Shown piece by piece: positions 7,395 to 16,313 of a DNA stretch of 64,000 nucleotides. Both the position numbers and the translations under genes were made by a program. This stretch comes from Exiguobacterium artemiae 255-15. Its GTDB lineage: Bacteria; Bacillota; Bacilli; Exiguobacteriales; Exiguobacteriaceae. The notes beneath the pieces are model-generated. The model had not been told where the DNA came from. It worked only from the letters and a program-made list of their open reading frames with translations, and made no database searches. The stretch covers positions 2,816,001 to 2,880,000 of the forward strand of contig NC_010556.1 of assembly GCF_000019905.1 (NCBI RefSeq), in the 5' to 3' direction. How positions within the stretch are numbered: the first letter of the stretch is position 1; each line of letters begins with the position of its first letter.

Positions 7395-8747
7395 ATGAAA
7401 GTAGCAGTCATCGGTTGTACACACGCAGGAACAGCAGCAGTTAAAGAATTAACTTCACAGCACGAGCAATTGGATATCACCGTTTACGAACGAAACGATA
7501 ACGTCTCTTTCCTCTCTTGCGGCATCGCGCTTCACGTCGGTGGCGTCGTCGAGCATGCTGAGTCGCTGTTTTATTCTTCACCGGATGAACTGGCTGAGCT
7601 TGGTGCAAACATGCGCTTAAAACATGATGTTCTCGAAATCGACAGCACGAATCAAACGATTGTTGCCAAAAACCTCGTAACGGGTGAAACCGTTTATGAT
7701 ACGTACGATAAATTGATCATGACGACGGGTTCATGGCCGATCATCCCGATGTTACCGGGGATTGAACTCAATCAAATCGAGCTCTGTAAAAACTATCACC
7801 ATGCACAAACAATCATTAAAAAAGCGACAGATGCAAAGCGGATTACAGTCGTCGGTGCCGGCTACATCGGTGCTGAACTGGTCGAAGCGTTTGAAGCCTA
7901 CGGTAAAGAAGTCACGTTCATCGACAGCGCTGACCGAATTTTAAATAAATACCTGGATCGTTCCTTCACCGACATCATTGAAAACGAATTGACGGATCGC
8001 GGCATTCGTTTAGAACTGAACCAGACTGTTCAAAGCTTTACCGGTGTTGACGGAAACGTCACACAAGTCGTCACGGATAAAGGAACGTTTGAAACAGATC
8101 TCGTCATTCTCTGTGTTGGTTTCCGACCAAGCACGGAACTGTTAAAAGGACAAATCGACATGTTACCGAACGGTGCCATCATCGTCGACGACTTTATGCG
8201 GACAAGTAATCCGAACATCTTTGCCGCCGGCGACAGCTGCGCCGTCTACTACAATCCGGCCCGGACACATGCGTATATTCCGCTCGCGACGAATGCCGTC
8301 CGTATGGGAACACTCGTCGGGAAAAACCTGCTTGCTCCGACAATCCGTTATCAAGGAACGCAAGGAACATCCGGTCTGCGGTTATACGACTTGAATATCG
8401 CGTCAACCGGTCTGACGGAAGATGCCGCGCCATTCTTCGGTTTGGAAGTAACGAGCACGACGGTTCAGGATGCCTACCGTCCTGAGTTTATGCCGACAGC
8501 TGAAAATGTCCAATTAAAACTCGTTTATGAAACAACGACTCACCGTCTTGTCGGAGCGCAAATCATCTCAAAAGTTGATTTGACACAAGCCATGAATACA
8601 TTATCGGTGGCCATTCAAAACGACATGACGCTCGAAGAATTGGCGTTTGTCGACTTCTTCTTCCAACCGCATTACAACAAACCATGGAACCTGCTGAACC
8701 AAGCAGCTTTACAAGGCATGAATGAGCTGACATCGGAACGCGTTTAA
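7395..8747 (+). CDS. nox: Water-forming NADH oxidase (CoA-disulfide reductase/Nox family flavoprotein)
   Basis: 450 residues. An FAD-binding Rossmann motif opens the protein (VIGCTHAGTAAVKEL), followed by the single redox Cys42 in SFLSCGIAL, an NADH-binding GAGYIGAEL near 155, the second FAD motif (NIFAAGDSC near 277) and a dimerisation domain at the C-terminus. One active Cys reduced via a sulfenic acid is typical of H2O-forming Nox, which oxidises NADH with O2. CoA-disulfide reductase is the main alternative. The upstream Rex- and Fnr-type boxes favour an NADH oxidase role. AAAAAGGGGAC precedes the ATG. Confidence 0.85.
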   Translation: MKVAVIGCTHAGTAAVKELTSQHEQLDITVYERNDNVSFLSCGIALHVGGVVEHAESLFYSSPDELAELGANMRLKHDVLEIDSTNQTIVAKNLVTGETVYDTYDKLIMTTGSWPIIPMLPGIELNQIELCKNYHHAQTIIKKATDAKRITVVGAGYIGAELVEAFEAYGKEVTFIDSADRILNKYLDRSFTDIIENELTDRGIRLELNQTVQSFTGVDGNVTQVVTDKGTFETDLVILCVGFRPSTELLKGQIDMLPNGAIIVDDFMRTSNPNIFAAGDSCAVYYNPARTHAYIPLATNAVRMGTLVGKNLLAPTIRYQGTQGTSGLRLYDLNIASTGLTEDAAPFFGLEVTSTTVQDAYRPEFMPTAENVQLKLVYETTTHRLVGAQIISKVDLTQAMNTLSVAIQNDMTLEELAFVDFFFQPHYNKPWNLLNQAALQGMNELTSERV

Positions 8748-8773
8748 TACATCACCTTCCCCTTCTCTCTTCA

Positions 8774-8808
8774 AATCGGAGTCCACATCCGTGGATTCCG
8801 ATTTTTTT
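8774..8808 (+). terminator. Rho-independent terminator of nox
   Basis: AATCGGAGTCCAC and GTGGATTCCGATT arms (one mismatch), 4-nt loop, then a run of T. Confidence 0.9.
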
Positions 8809-8903
8809 GTTTTTCATCTAATCAATTCCGATAATCTGTTGCGGCTGCTTTGCCCAGTCTCCTTCCACAGCTGCTAAAAACTTCACTCGGTTAATCAATT
8901 GAC

Positions 8904-8928
8904 GTTTAGACGTGAAGTGACAGGGAAC
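8904..8928 (+). promoter_or_regulatory. Sigma-B-type promoter of the stress SDR gene
   Basis: GTTTAG (8904-8909), 13-bp spacer, GGGAAC (8923-8928) fits the Bacillus sigma-B consensus GTTT-N12-15-GGGWAW. No sigma-A promoter stands out in this 227-bp gap. Confidence 0.55.
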
Positions 8929-8974
8929 ATACTTCTTATGCAAACGAAACCACTATCACAGGAGGAATCAGTTC

Positions 8975-9859
8975 ATGTCACAGTCTAACAATCCACTTAC
9001 ACAATATTTCAATGATGACTTCCCGAAACAATATCAGGAGGCGCCGGCTGTCCAGGCAAAAATGGAACCCGTTCCCGATTGTGGTGAAGAAAGCTACAAA
9101 GGATCCGGTAAATTAAAAGGCAAAAAAGCTTTGATCACAGGAGGCGATTCCGGAATCGGTCGCGCCGCTGCCATCGCTTATGCCCGTGAAGGTGCCGATG
9201 TGTTCCTCAATTATCTTCCGGAAGAGCAGCAAGACGCGGAAGAAGTCAAAGCACTCGTCGAAGCAGCCGGACAAAAGGCATACTTACTTGCCGGTGACCT
9301 CAGTGACGAAACGTTCTGTCAACAACTCGTCAAAAAAGCACATGATTCACTAGGCGGAATTGATATTTTGGCACTCGTCGCCGGTAAACAACAAGCTGTC
9401 GAGGACATCATGGACCTATCGACGGAACAACTCCGCAAAACATATGAAATCAACGTCTTTTCATTGTTCTGGGTCGTTAAAGCCGCTCTTCCGCTGTTAA
9501 AAGAAGGAGCTTCCATCATCACAACGACTTCGGTTCAAGGATACAACCCAAGTGCGAACTTACTCGATTACGCGTCAACAAAATTTGCCATCAATGGTTT
9601 CACACGCGGACTTGCGAAACAAGTCGCGCCAAAAGGCATCCGCGTCAACTCGGTTGCACCGGGTCCAATCTGGACACCGCTTCAGATTTCAGGAGGACAA
9701 CCAAGCGAAAACATTCCAGAATTCGGACAGGAAACACCGCTTAAACGAAGCGGTCAACCGGTCGAACTCTCGAGCGTCTATGTCTTCCTCGCTTCGGATG
9801 ACGCCAGTTATGTAACAGCTCAAATTTATGGTGTCACAGGCGGAATCGAACTCGCTTAA
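8975..9859 (+). CDS. SDR-family oxidoreductase, general-stress type (YhxD/YdaD-like)
   Basis: 294 residues. A ~48-residue N-terminal extension (FNDDFPKQ then [10 protein letters not shown]), typical of the YhdF/YhxC/YdaD group, leads into a Rossmann fold: TGGDSGIG at 55-62, catalytic Ser186, Tyr199 and Lys203 (YASTK) and a PGPIWTPL segment. Substrate unknown; often annotated as glucose dehydrogenase-like. AGGAGG lies 9 nt before ATG. A sigma-B-like promoter upstream agrees with the stress-induced B. subtilis homologues. Confidence 0.88.
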   Translation: MSQSNNPLTQYFNDDFPKQYQEAPAVQAKMEPVPDCGEESYKGSGKLKGKKALITGGDSGIGRAAAIAYAREGADVFLNYLPEEQQDAEEVKALVEAAGQKAYLLAGDLSDETFCQQLVKKAHDSLGGIDILALVAGKQQAVEDIMDLSTEQLRKTYEINVFSLFWVVKAALPLLKEGASIITTTSVQGYNPSANLLDYASTKFAINGFTRGLAKQVAPKGIRVNSVAPGPIWTPLQISGGQPSENIPEFGQETPLKRSGQPVELSSVYVFLASDDASYVTAQIYGVTGGIELA

Positions 9860-9877
9860 TTCAATTTTTTTCAACCA

Positions 9878-9913
9878 GGCAGCTTTGATGGCGACATCAA
9901 AGCTGCCTTTTTT
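9878..9913 (+). terminator. Rho-independent terminator of the SDR gene
   Basis: Perfect 13-bp stem GGCAGCTTTGATG/CATCAAAGCTGCC with loop GCGA and six T. Confidence 0.95.
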
Positions 9914-9982
9914 GGTTATGAGTTGCTTCTCCCTGCCCGGTTTAGTCTAATGAAGGTATACATATGACAGGAGATGATTCAC

Positions 9983-10534
9983 ATGACGGAAAAAGAAAAA
10001 ATGATTCAAGGTCAATTGTATTTAGCCGGAGATGCGGAACTGGTCGCTGATCGAAAGCGGGCTCAGATGCTTTGTCATCAATTTAATCAACTCAGCATCA
10101 ACGAGTTACCTGCCCGAAAGTCGCTCCTGCAGGAACTGTTCCAAATCGAGCAGACCGATTTTTACATCGAACCGTCTTTTAAATGTGATTACGGCTACAA
10201 CATTACATTCGGCGCACGGTTTTATGCCAATTACGATTGTGTGCTGCTCGACATTTGTCCGATTACGATCGGCGACAACTGTATGCTCGCTCCAGGTGTC
10301 CACATCTATACAGCGACGCATCCGCTCGATCCGGTCGAACGCAACAGCGGTTACGAATTCGGAAAACCGGTCGTCATCGGGGATAACGTCTGGATCGGTG
10401 GACGTGCCGTCATCGCACCGGGTATAACGATCGGTGACAATGCTGTCATCGCAGCCGGAAGTGTCGTCGTCAAAGATGTTGCTCCGAATACGGTGGTCGG
10501 AGGAAATCCGGCCCGCTTCATCAAATCGATTTAA
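9983..10534 (+). CDS. Sugar O-acetyltransferase (maltose/galactoside type)
   Basis: 183 residues: an N-terminal helical Mac domain ([13 protein letters not shown]) followed by left-handed beta-helix hexapeptide repeats ([41 protein letters not shown]) and the conserved [11 protein letters not shown] end. His in YTATHPLD is the catalytic histidine. It acetylates sugars with acetyl-CoA. An ATG at 9974 abuts AGGAG; ATG 9983, 9 nt away, is the better start. Confidence 0.9.
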   Translation: MTEKEKMIQGQLYLAGDAELVADRKRAQMLCHQFNQLSINELPARKSLLQELFQIEQTDFYIEPSFKCDYGYNITFGARFYANYDCVLLDICPITIGDNCMLAPGVHIYTATHPLDPVERNSGYEFGKPVVIGDNVWIGGRAVIAPGITIGDNAVIAAGSVVVKDVAPNTVVGGNPARFIKSI

Positions 10535-10633
10535 TTTCTCATCAAATTTTAATCTAATCCTCAGTCTCCTCTCACGTACGGGCGCTATTCTAAGAATAAG
10601 AAAAGCAGCTACCACTACGGAGGAGGAATTATC

Positions 10634-11530
10634 ATGACAAACGAAAAACGTACGGACAAACCTAAAAAGAACATTGTAAAACGAGGACTCGCTTCGATTG
10701 CTATCACAGGGACCGTTTTGACAGGCGCAGGCGCCTTCTTGCTGTTCACCGGTCCAGGACATTCGCTTATCAATTCAACGGTTACGACGTCAGAACAAGT
10801 GGAACAAAAAGTCGAAGCCGCTTCAACAAAAGTATCAAGTAACGTCAAACAGTCGCTTCCAAGCTCATTCCAGGATGATGATCAGGAAATGGAAGGAACG
10901 TTAAAAGAAGTAACCGACAATTCTGTTACGATTACCCGCAACGGATCGGATCAATCTTATTCGTTCGCTTCATCCGCTGAAATCGAACAGGCACAAGCCG
11001 GCGACTGGATTAAAATCGAACTCAATCAGGACGGTCTTGTCCGGGAACTCGAACGCGAAGATGACCGCAACGACCGAGATGGTCGAGATAATGATTCCGC
11101 CGATGACCGAAATGAAGTGAACGGTGTCGTCAAAGAATTATCGAATGAACAAATCGTTTTGACGCAAAACGGTTCCGATCAAATGTACCGCTTCATCGAG
11201 CAGGCAGAACTTGAACAGGCGCAAGCCGGGGACCGCGTGAAACTGGAATTGAACGCGGACGGTCTCGTCCGGGAACTCGACCGGGAAGATGCGGATGACC
11301 AGGACGCTCGAAGCGATGACCGTCAAGACGATGCGACGCATGACCGAGATATCCGCGGTTCATTGGTTCGTGTGACCGACTCACAAGTCGTCATTGAACA
11401 AAACGATAAAAACGTGACGTTTGAACGTGCGCAAAACATGGAACAGGATAATGATGTACAGGTTGGTTCACAAGTCGAACTGGAGTTGAACGGATCTAAG
11501 CAAGTGACAGAAATCGACGAACAGTCGTAA
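10634..11530 (+). CDS. Membrane-anchored protein with three repeated small beta domains, linked to a two-component system
   Basis: 298 residues. One membrane segment (about 19-40) follows a Lys/Arg-rich N-terminus, so the rest should be outside. Three homologous ~55-residue units at 86-142, 162-218 and 240-297 each read as a five-stranded barrel (for example GTLKEVTDNSVTI then AGDWIKIELN and GLVRELEREDD). The first two share NGSDQ and AEIEQAQAGD/AELEQAQAGD nearly word for word, so the repeat is recent. Asp/Arg-rich linkers separate them. I recognise no named family. It lies 11 bp before the response-regulator gene, so it may be a partner or target of that system. Confidence 0.75.
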   Translation: MTNEKRTDKPKKNIVKRGLASIAITGTVLTGAGAFLLFTGPGHSLINSTVTTSEQVEQKVEAASTKVSSNVKQSLPSSFQDDDQEMEGTLKEVTDNSVTITRNGSDQSYSFASSAEIEQAQAGDWIKIELNQDGLVRELEREDDRNDRDGRDNDSADDRNEVNGVVKELSNEQIVLTQNGSDQMYRFIEQAELEQAQAGDRVKLELNADGLVRELDREDADDQDARSDDRQDDATHDRDIRGSLVRVTDSQVVIEQNDKNVTFERAQNMEQDNDVQVGSQVELELNGSKQVTEIDEQS

Positions 11531-11541
11531 GGAGGAAGTCT

Positions 11542-12225
11542 ATGGCACCGACCATCTTAATCGTCGAGGACGATTCGAAAATCGCCCGCCTACTTGAACT
11601 GGAATTAAACCACGCTGGATACGCGACGCAGGTCGCCTTCAACGGTAAAGATGGCTTAGTAGCTGCTGAGAACGACATCGATCTCGTCTTACTTGACGTG
11701 ATGATGCCGGAGCTCAGCGGCTTCGAGGTGCTTCGGCGGCTTCGCGGAAAAGGTAATCCGGTTCCCGTCATCTTATTGACGGCACGGGGCGAAGTGTATG
11801 ACAAGGTTGCCGGTCTTGATCTCGGAGCCAATGATTATGTGACGAAACCGTTTGAAATCGAAGAATTGTTGGCCCGAATCCGGGGCTTACTCCGCTTGAC
11901 GACACAGGCTGCGGTCGAAACCAATCAACTTCATTATGCCGATGTCTTACTGGATTTAGACCGGCATGAAGCATTTCGTAACGACGTCCCGCTTGATTTG
12001 ACACCACGCGAATTTGATTTGTTGTCTTATCTGATGGAAAACAAGGAGCACGTTTTGACCCGTGAGCAAATCCTCAATCGGGTTTGGGGTTATGATTATT
12101 TCGGAGAAACGAATATCGTCGATGTCTACATCCGGTATTTACGCAAAAAAATGGACCGTAGCCAGTCTCCCCTCATTCAGACCGTTCGTGGCATCGGTTA
12201 TGTCTTAAGGGAGGAGAAAGGATGA
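11542..12225 (+). CDS. OmpR-family response regulator
   Basis: 227 residues: an N-terminal receiver (ILIVEDDSKIARLL, phospho-acceptor Asp in LVLLDVMMPE near 52, Lys in YVTKPF near 101) and a C-terminal winged-helix DNA-binding domain ending RTVRGIGYVLREEK. It overlaps the kinase gene by 4 bp (ATGA), so the two are co-made. It resembles ArlR/YkoG-type regulators. The upstream repeat protein and the M50 gene downstream are plausible targets, but no operator was identified with certainty. Confidence 0.92.
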   Translation: MAPTILIVEDDSKIARLLELELNHAGYATQVAFNGKDGLVAAENDIDLVLLDVMMPELSGFEVLRRLRGKGNPVPVILLTARGEVYDKVAGLDLGANDYVTKPFEIEELLARIRGLLRLTTQAAVETNQLHYADVLLDLDRHEAFRNDVPLDLTPREFDLLSYLMENKEHVLTREQILNRVWGYDYFGETNIVDVYIRYLRKKMDRSQSPLIQTVRGIGYVLREEKG

Positions 12226-13487
12226 AGTTACGGACGAAACTCGCCTTATCCGTCACATTGTTCACGACCCTTTTATTGCTGTTGTCTTTTTTAGTCGTCA
12301 CGTATGTCGTCCGTGATCATTTGATCGAATCCCGCTTCACGCAACTCGAACAAGCGGAAGAACTGATGGAGGATGATTCGACGACCCGGGCGTTATTGAC
12401 ACTTCATGAAGATTCCGTCGTCCTGTCGCGGAGTGACGGACGCTGGGTCATCGCGAACGATGAAGAGGAGGATGATTCCGCTACTATCAACGGTGATGTC
12501 CGGGCACGCGATCTTCCCGGTATCCCGACGACCCGCGACGAACCGTTCAAATCCGGTGACTGGTTTGGCGTCGTCCATCAAGATCAGGCGTATCTGTTTG
12601 AAGACGATACGGTGGATGATACGGTCTCGACGCTGATTTTCGCCTTTTCGATCGTCCTGATCGCCGCCGTCATCATTGCCTTTCTCAGCAGTTTTTTCAT
12701 CGCCTATCAAACGTTGCGTCCACTCCGTCAACTCGGTCAGACGATGGAACGGATTTCCGACTCCGGCACACTTGAAACTGTTCCGGAACAGCAAAATGAT
12801 GAAATCGGACAACTCGGAAAAGTCTTTAACCGGATGATCGGCCGTGTCGATCAAACAATGGAACAGCAACGGCAGTTCGTCGCCGATGTTTCACATGAGA
12901 TGAAGACACCACTGACCGTCATCGAAGGGTATGCAAAGCTCCTGAAACGCTGGGGTAAAACAAATCCTGACGTCCTTGAAGAATCCATCAGCAATATTCT
13001 GAACGAAACGCATACGATGCGGAGTGGACTGATTGAACCGATGCTCGAATTATCACGGCTCGGCTACGGCGAAACGACGACAGAAACCATCGATTTGAAA
13101 CAGCTCGGCGCCGAGGTCGCGGACCGAATGCACCATGCCTATGCCATCACGATTCCCGTGGATGCGACCGGTACCGTTACGGCCAATCACGAGGCACTCG
13201 TCCGGATTTTGACGATTTTCATCGATAATGCGATCAAATACGCTAAAGATCCGGAAATCCGTCTCCGACCGGACCGGCTTGAGGTCCTGGACCGCGGCAC
13301 CCACTTATCTGACGCGCAGCGCGCTCGTTTGTTTGATCGGTTTTACCGGCTCGATGAAGCACGTGACCGGTCCGGCAGCGGTCTGGGTCTGTCGATTGCG
13401 GCCGCTTTGGCGGAACATCATCAGCTGTCGGTCGGCAGTGAGGCCCGCCCGGACGGCGGCAGCTGTTTTTACATCACCTGTCGCTGA
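12222..13487 (+). CDS. Sensor histidine kinase with a short, diverged ATPase domain
   Basis: 421 residues. TM1 near 7-28, a ~110-residue outer sensor domain very rich in Asp (EEDDSATINGD, DTVDDTVS), TM2 near 135-158, HAMP, HisKA with FVADVSHEMKTPL (phospho-His), then a compact HATPase: an N-box IDNAIKY, a G1 box reduced to LDRGTHLS instead of DxGxGI, and GSGLGLS as G2. Partner of the response regulator it overlaps. The acidic sensor could bind cations or cationic peptides; that is inference. Confidence 0.9.
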   Translation: MKLRTKLALSVTLFTTLLLLLSFLVVTYVVRDHLIESRFTQLEQAEELMEDDSTTRALLTLHEDSVVLSRSDGRWVIANDEEEDDSATINGDVRARDLPGIPTTRDEPFKSGDWFGVVHQDQAYLFEDDTVDDTVSTLIFAFSIVLIAAVIIAFLSSFFIAYQTLRPLRQLGQTMERISDSGTLETVPEQQNDEIGQLGKVFNRMIGRVDQTMEQQRQFVADVSHEMKTPLTVIEGYAKLLKRWGKTNPDVLEESISNILNETHTMRSGLIEPMLELSRLGYGETTTETIDLKQLGAEVADRMHHAYAITIPVDATGTVTANHEALVRILTIFIDNAIKYAKDPEIRLRPDRLEVLDRGTHLSDAQRARLFDRFYRLDEARDRSGSGLGLSIAAALAEHHQLSVGSEARPDGGSCFYITCR

Positions 13488-13566
13488 ACACTCGGAATGA
13501 AACCTTCCCTCGTCTTTTGGCGTACACTAGAGACAAGAGTCAGATGAGGAAAGAAGGTTATGAACA

Positions 13567-14646
13567 ATGGCTAAAAAACGTTGGGGAGGCTTAGCCGTCG
13601 CCGGAGCATTTCTGCTCTCAAAAGGTAAAGTGCTGCTCGCTCTCTTAAAATTCTCTAAATTTGGCGGAACGTTAATCTCGTTCGGAATTTCGTTATTGTT
13701 TTACGCACAAATTTTCGGCGTCTGGTTTGGCGTCGGCTTATTGTATCTGTTGTTCATTCACGAAATGGGGCATCTCGCAGCCGCCAAACGGCTAGGCTTC
13801 AAGACAGGACCGGCCATCTTTGTGCCGTTCATGGGAGCTGTCATCGGAATCAAGGATACATTCCGGACACCGAAACAAGAAGCGATTTTGGCTTACGGTG
13901 GACCGTTTGCCGGATTACTTTCCCTCATTCCGCTTTTAATCGGATATGCGGTGACCGGAAACGATTTTTGGCTTGTCATCTTCCACTTGGGTGCCTTGCT
14001 GAACCTGTTTAATCTGCTGCCGGTCAGCCCGCTTGACGGCGGACGGATTTTAGCCGGTCTGCCGATTGTCGTCTGGATCGCCGGTCTCGCGGCCTTGATT
14101 GCCTACGGTATCACCCATTTCAGCATTATTCTGTTGTTGATTGCTTTCCTTGGCGGAAGTGCAGTCTGGAAACGATATCAGTTCGCTAAACAATATGAGA
14201 ACAACAAATCGGTTCTGATGTTATACCGGGCAGCCCGCAGCCGTGTTCTGCAGGCGAAAGTCGAGCAGGAACACGCGACCGCAACAGAAACCGGTTCGGA
14301 CGAAATGATTGATGAAACGGACGACACAACGGTTTCCACTTATGATCCGATTGCCTGGTCACTCCGGCACGACCTCCAGGATTTACGGAGCGCCAGTCCG
14401 GAAGACGCAAAAAGTGCCGCCGATGAGTTGCTCCGCTATCAATATGACTCGGCCAATGATTATGATGCTTTGATCCGTCGACTTGACCAACGGATTGAAC
14501 CGTTACTCGAGGCTGAAAAATCAGTTGAATACCATCAGATGCCAAAGAAACAACAGACGATTACGCTGTTTGCTTACCTGGCTCTCGGTGCGATTCTCTT
14601 CATTGCATTTGAATACTCAAAAGGATATCTTCCGACGCCATCCTAA
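13567..14646 (+). CDS. M50-family membrane metalloprotease (site-2-protease-like)
   Basis: 359 residues. Zinc site HEMGH at 65-69 and the second ligand motif LPVSPLDGGR with Asp157 are in membrane segments, as in intramembrane S2P proteases. A cytoplasmic tail of ~150 acidic and helical residues follows, with a final membrane segment near the C-terminus. No PDZ domain is seen. Its substrate may be a transcription factor or membrane protein. It lies 80 bp past the kinase gene with its own ribosome binding site (AAAGAAGG). Confidence 0.85.
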   Translation: MAKKRWGGLAVAGAFLLSKGKVLLALLKFSKFGGTLISFGISLLFYAQIFGVWFGVGLLYLLFIHEMGHLAAAKRLGFKTGPAIFVPFMGAVIGIKDTFRTPKQEAILAYGGPFAGLLSLIPLLIGYAVTGNDFWLVIFHLGALLNLFNLLPVSPLDGGRILAGLPIVVWIAGLAALIAYGITHFSIILLLIAFLGGSAVWKRYQFAKQYENNKSVLMLYRAARSRVLQAKVEQEHATATETGSDEMIDETDDTTVSTYDPIAWSLRHDLQDLRSASPEDAKSAADELLRYQYDSANDYDALIRRLDQRIEPLLEAEKSVEYHQMPKKQQTITLFAYLALGAILFIAFEYSKGYLPTPS

Positions 14647-14665
14647 GCGGTCGCGACATTTAAAC

Positions 14666-14699
14666 AGACACTCCGTCGTTCATATCCGGAGTGTCTTTT
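14666..14699 (+). terminator. Terminator of the M50 protease gene
   Basis: AGACACTCCG/CGGAGTGTCT stem followed by TTTT, 20 bp past the stop. Confidence 0.85.
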
Positions 14700-14805
14700 A
14701 ATCGTTTTGCACATTGCTTGATTCGATTACTTGCATCCGTCCGGGGAAGCGACTAATCTGAATGAAAATCTATGTCCCTGTTTTGAAAAAAAGGAGGCTC
14801 TCCTG

Positions 14806-16203
14806 ATGATGAATAAAAATACGGCACGTTTGGGAGAAGCACCCATCAATAAACTCCTGATCGGCCTGTCGCTCCCGGCGATGATCGGGATGCTCGTGAC
14901 CGCCCTGTACAATATCGTCGACACGATTTTTGTCGCCCAGGGAATCGGAACGGTTGCCGTCGCTGCTGTCGGTATCGCTTTTCCCGTCCAGCTTGTCTTG
15001 ATGGCGATTTCGAATTCGGTTGGTATCGGCGGTGCAGCCATTGCTTCTCAGCGGCTCGGTCAAAAAAATCTGGCCGGTGCCAGCAGAGCCTATGCGAATG
15101 TCCTGATGACCGTCTTCGTCGTCAGTATGCTTGCGATTATCACGGCCTTCATCTTCGTCGAACCGTTGTTACGAGTGTTCGGTGCGACGCCGGAAATCAC
15201 GCCGTACAGCATTGATTTCCTCCGGGTCCTGTTACTCGGTTCCCCGTTCTTCATGTTGACGATGGCTTCCAGTGCCATGCTTCGGGCAGAAGGACGGGCC
15301 AGTTATCAAATGCGGGTCATGCTGACGACGGTCGCGATCAACATCGTCCTGACTCCGCTGTTTATTTTCGGACTCGACTGGGGCATTCAAGGTGCCGCTC
15401 TCGGGACAGTTGTTGCGCAAATCGTCGGATCCGTCCTGATTTTCCGATTCTTTTTTACGAAATCAAAAAAGACGAGTCTAGTCCTTGACCGGGAAGCGTT
15501 CCGGTTTGATCCGAAACTGGTCGGCCGGATAGGACAAATCGGCTCTTCTTCTTTTATCATGCAAGTATCACAGTCGATTTTGTTCATCACCGTCAATCAT
15601 ATGCTCGTCCGTTACGGTGGTACGACAGAACTCGCAACCTTTGCCGTCATCAATAAGTTCATGGCACTCGTCGGAATGCCGATCATGGGCATCGTCCAAG
15701 GCATGCAACCGATTGTCGGGTATAATTTCGGATCGAAACAGTTTGACCGGATGTCACAAGCCATCAAACTGGCCATTCGTTACGGCTTGACGTTATCCAT
15801 CACCCTATGGCTGTTGATTCAGCTGTTTCCCCGTTTTTGGGTCGGGATGTTTACGGAAGACGCGACGTTACTTAACGAAGGTTCGACTGCGATGCGGATT
15901 TTATTCGCCATTTCATTCGTGTATGGCATTCAGATGATTGTCAACGGTATGTATCAATCGCTCGCCAAGGCACGGATCGCCCTGTTCCTGTCGCTCTCAC
16001 GGCAGACCTTATATACGATTCCACTCGTTCTGATCTTACCGATGTTCTTCGGCGTACAAGGAGTTTGGTTCGCCTTTCCGATCGCCGATTTGATGGCGGT
16101 TTTAACGGCAGTTGTCTTTGCCTACCGTGACCGGATCATGCTCTTTAAGCCGGATGAGTATGCAGCACCGGAAGAACAGGAAAAAGCGGCACAAGCCAAA
16201 TAA
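14806..16203 (+). CDS. MATE-family multidrug/Na+ exporter
   Basis: 465 residues with 12 membrane segments in two homologous halves; SLPAMIGMLVTALYNIVDTIFV opens the first MatE domain and QSILFITVNHMLV the second. It exports drugs or metabolites against Na+ or H+. AAGGAGG lies 8 nt before ATG 14806 (a second ATG follows at 14809); the open frame extends upstream to 14731 but without a site. The Shine-Dalgarno is part of an AGGAG-GCT-CTCCT inverted repeat. Confidence 0.9.
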   Translation: MMNKNTARLGEAPINKLLIGLSLPAMIGMLVTALYNIVDTIFVAQGIGTVAVAAVGIAFPVQLVLMAISNSVGIGGAAIASQRLGQKNLAGASRAYANVLMTVFVVSMLAIITAFIFVEPLLRVFGATPEITPYSIDFLRVLLLGSPFFMLTMASSAMLRAEGRASYQMRVMLTTVAINIVLTPLFIFGLDWGIQGAALGTVVAQIVGSVLIFRFFFTKSKKTSLVLDREAFRFDPKLVGRIGQIGSSSFIMQVSQSILFITVNHMLVRYGGTTELATFAVINKFMALVGMPIMGIVQGMQPIVGYNFGSKQFDRMSQAIKLAIRYGLTLSITLWLLIQLFPRFWVGMFTEDATLLNEGSTAMRILFAISFVYGIQMIVNGMYQSLAKARIALFLSLSRQTLYTIPLVLILPMFFGVQGVWFAFPIADLMAVLTAVVFAYRDRIMLFKPDEYAAPEEQEKAAQAK

Positions 16204-16247
16204 CCAAAAAGTCCGTTCTGTCTTAAAGGCAGACGGACTTTTTGGTT
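16202..16247 (+). terminator. Terminator of the MATE gene
   Basis: AACCAAAAAGTCCGT/ACGGACTTTTTGGTT, a perfect 15-bp stem with a 16-nt loop. Confidence 0.9.
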
Positions 16248-16313
16248 AAAATAAAAAGACGAACATGCATTCTAAATCAAAATACGGTATGCTGTTTAAA
16301 AAGGAGAGATGAC

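Noticed and set aside
10535-10600. Loose TCTCA/TCCTCAGTC/TCCTCTCA direct repeats before the repeat-protein gene, possible response-regulator site
   Set aside because: Repeats are too degenerate and unevenly spaced to call by eye.
10106-10762. 218-codon antisense open frame over the acetyltransferase
   Set aside because: Shadow frame: no ribosome binding site, low-complexity Arg/Asp-rich product, and the opposite strand carries clear families.
14704-14805. Possible riboswitch before the MATE gene (GGGGA...TCCC pairing)
   Set aside because: Only weak pairing apart from the local Shine-Dalgarno inverted repeat.
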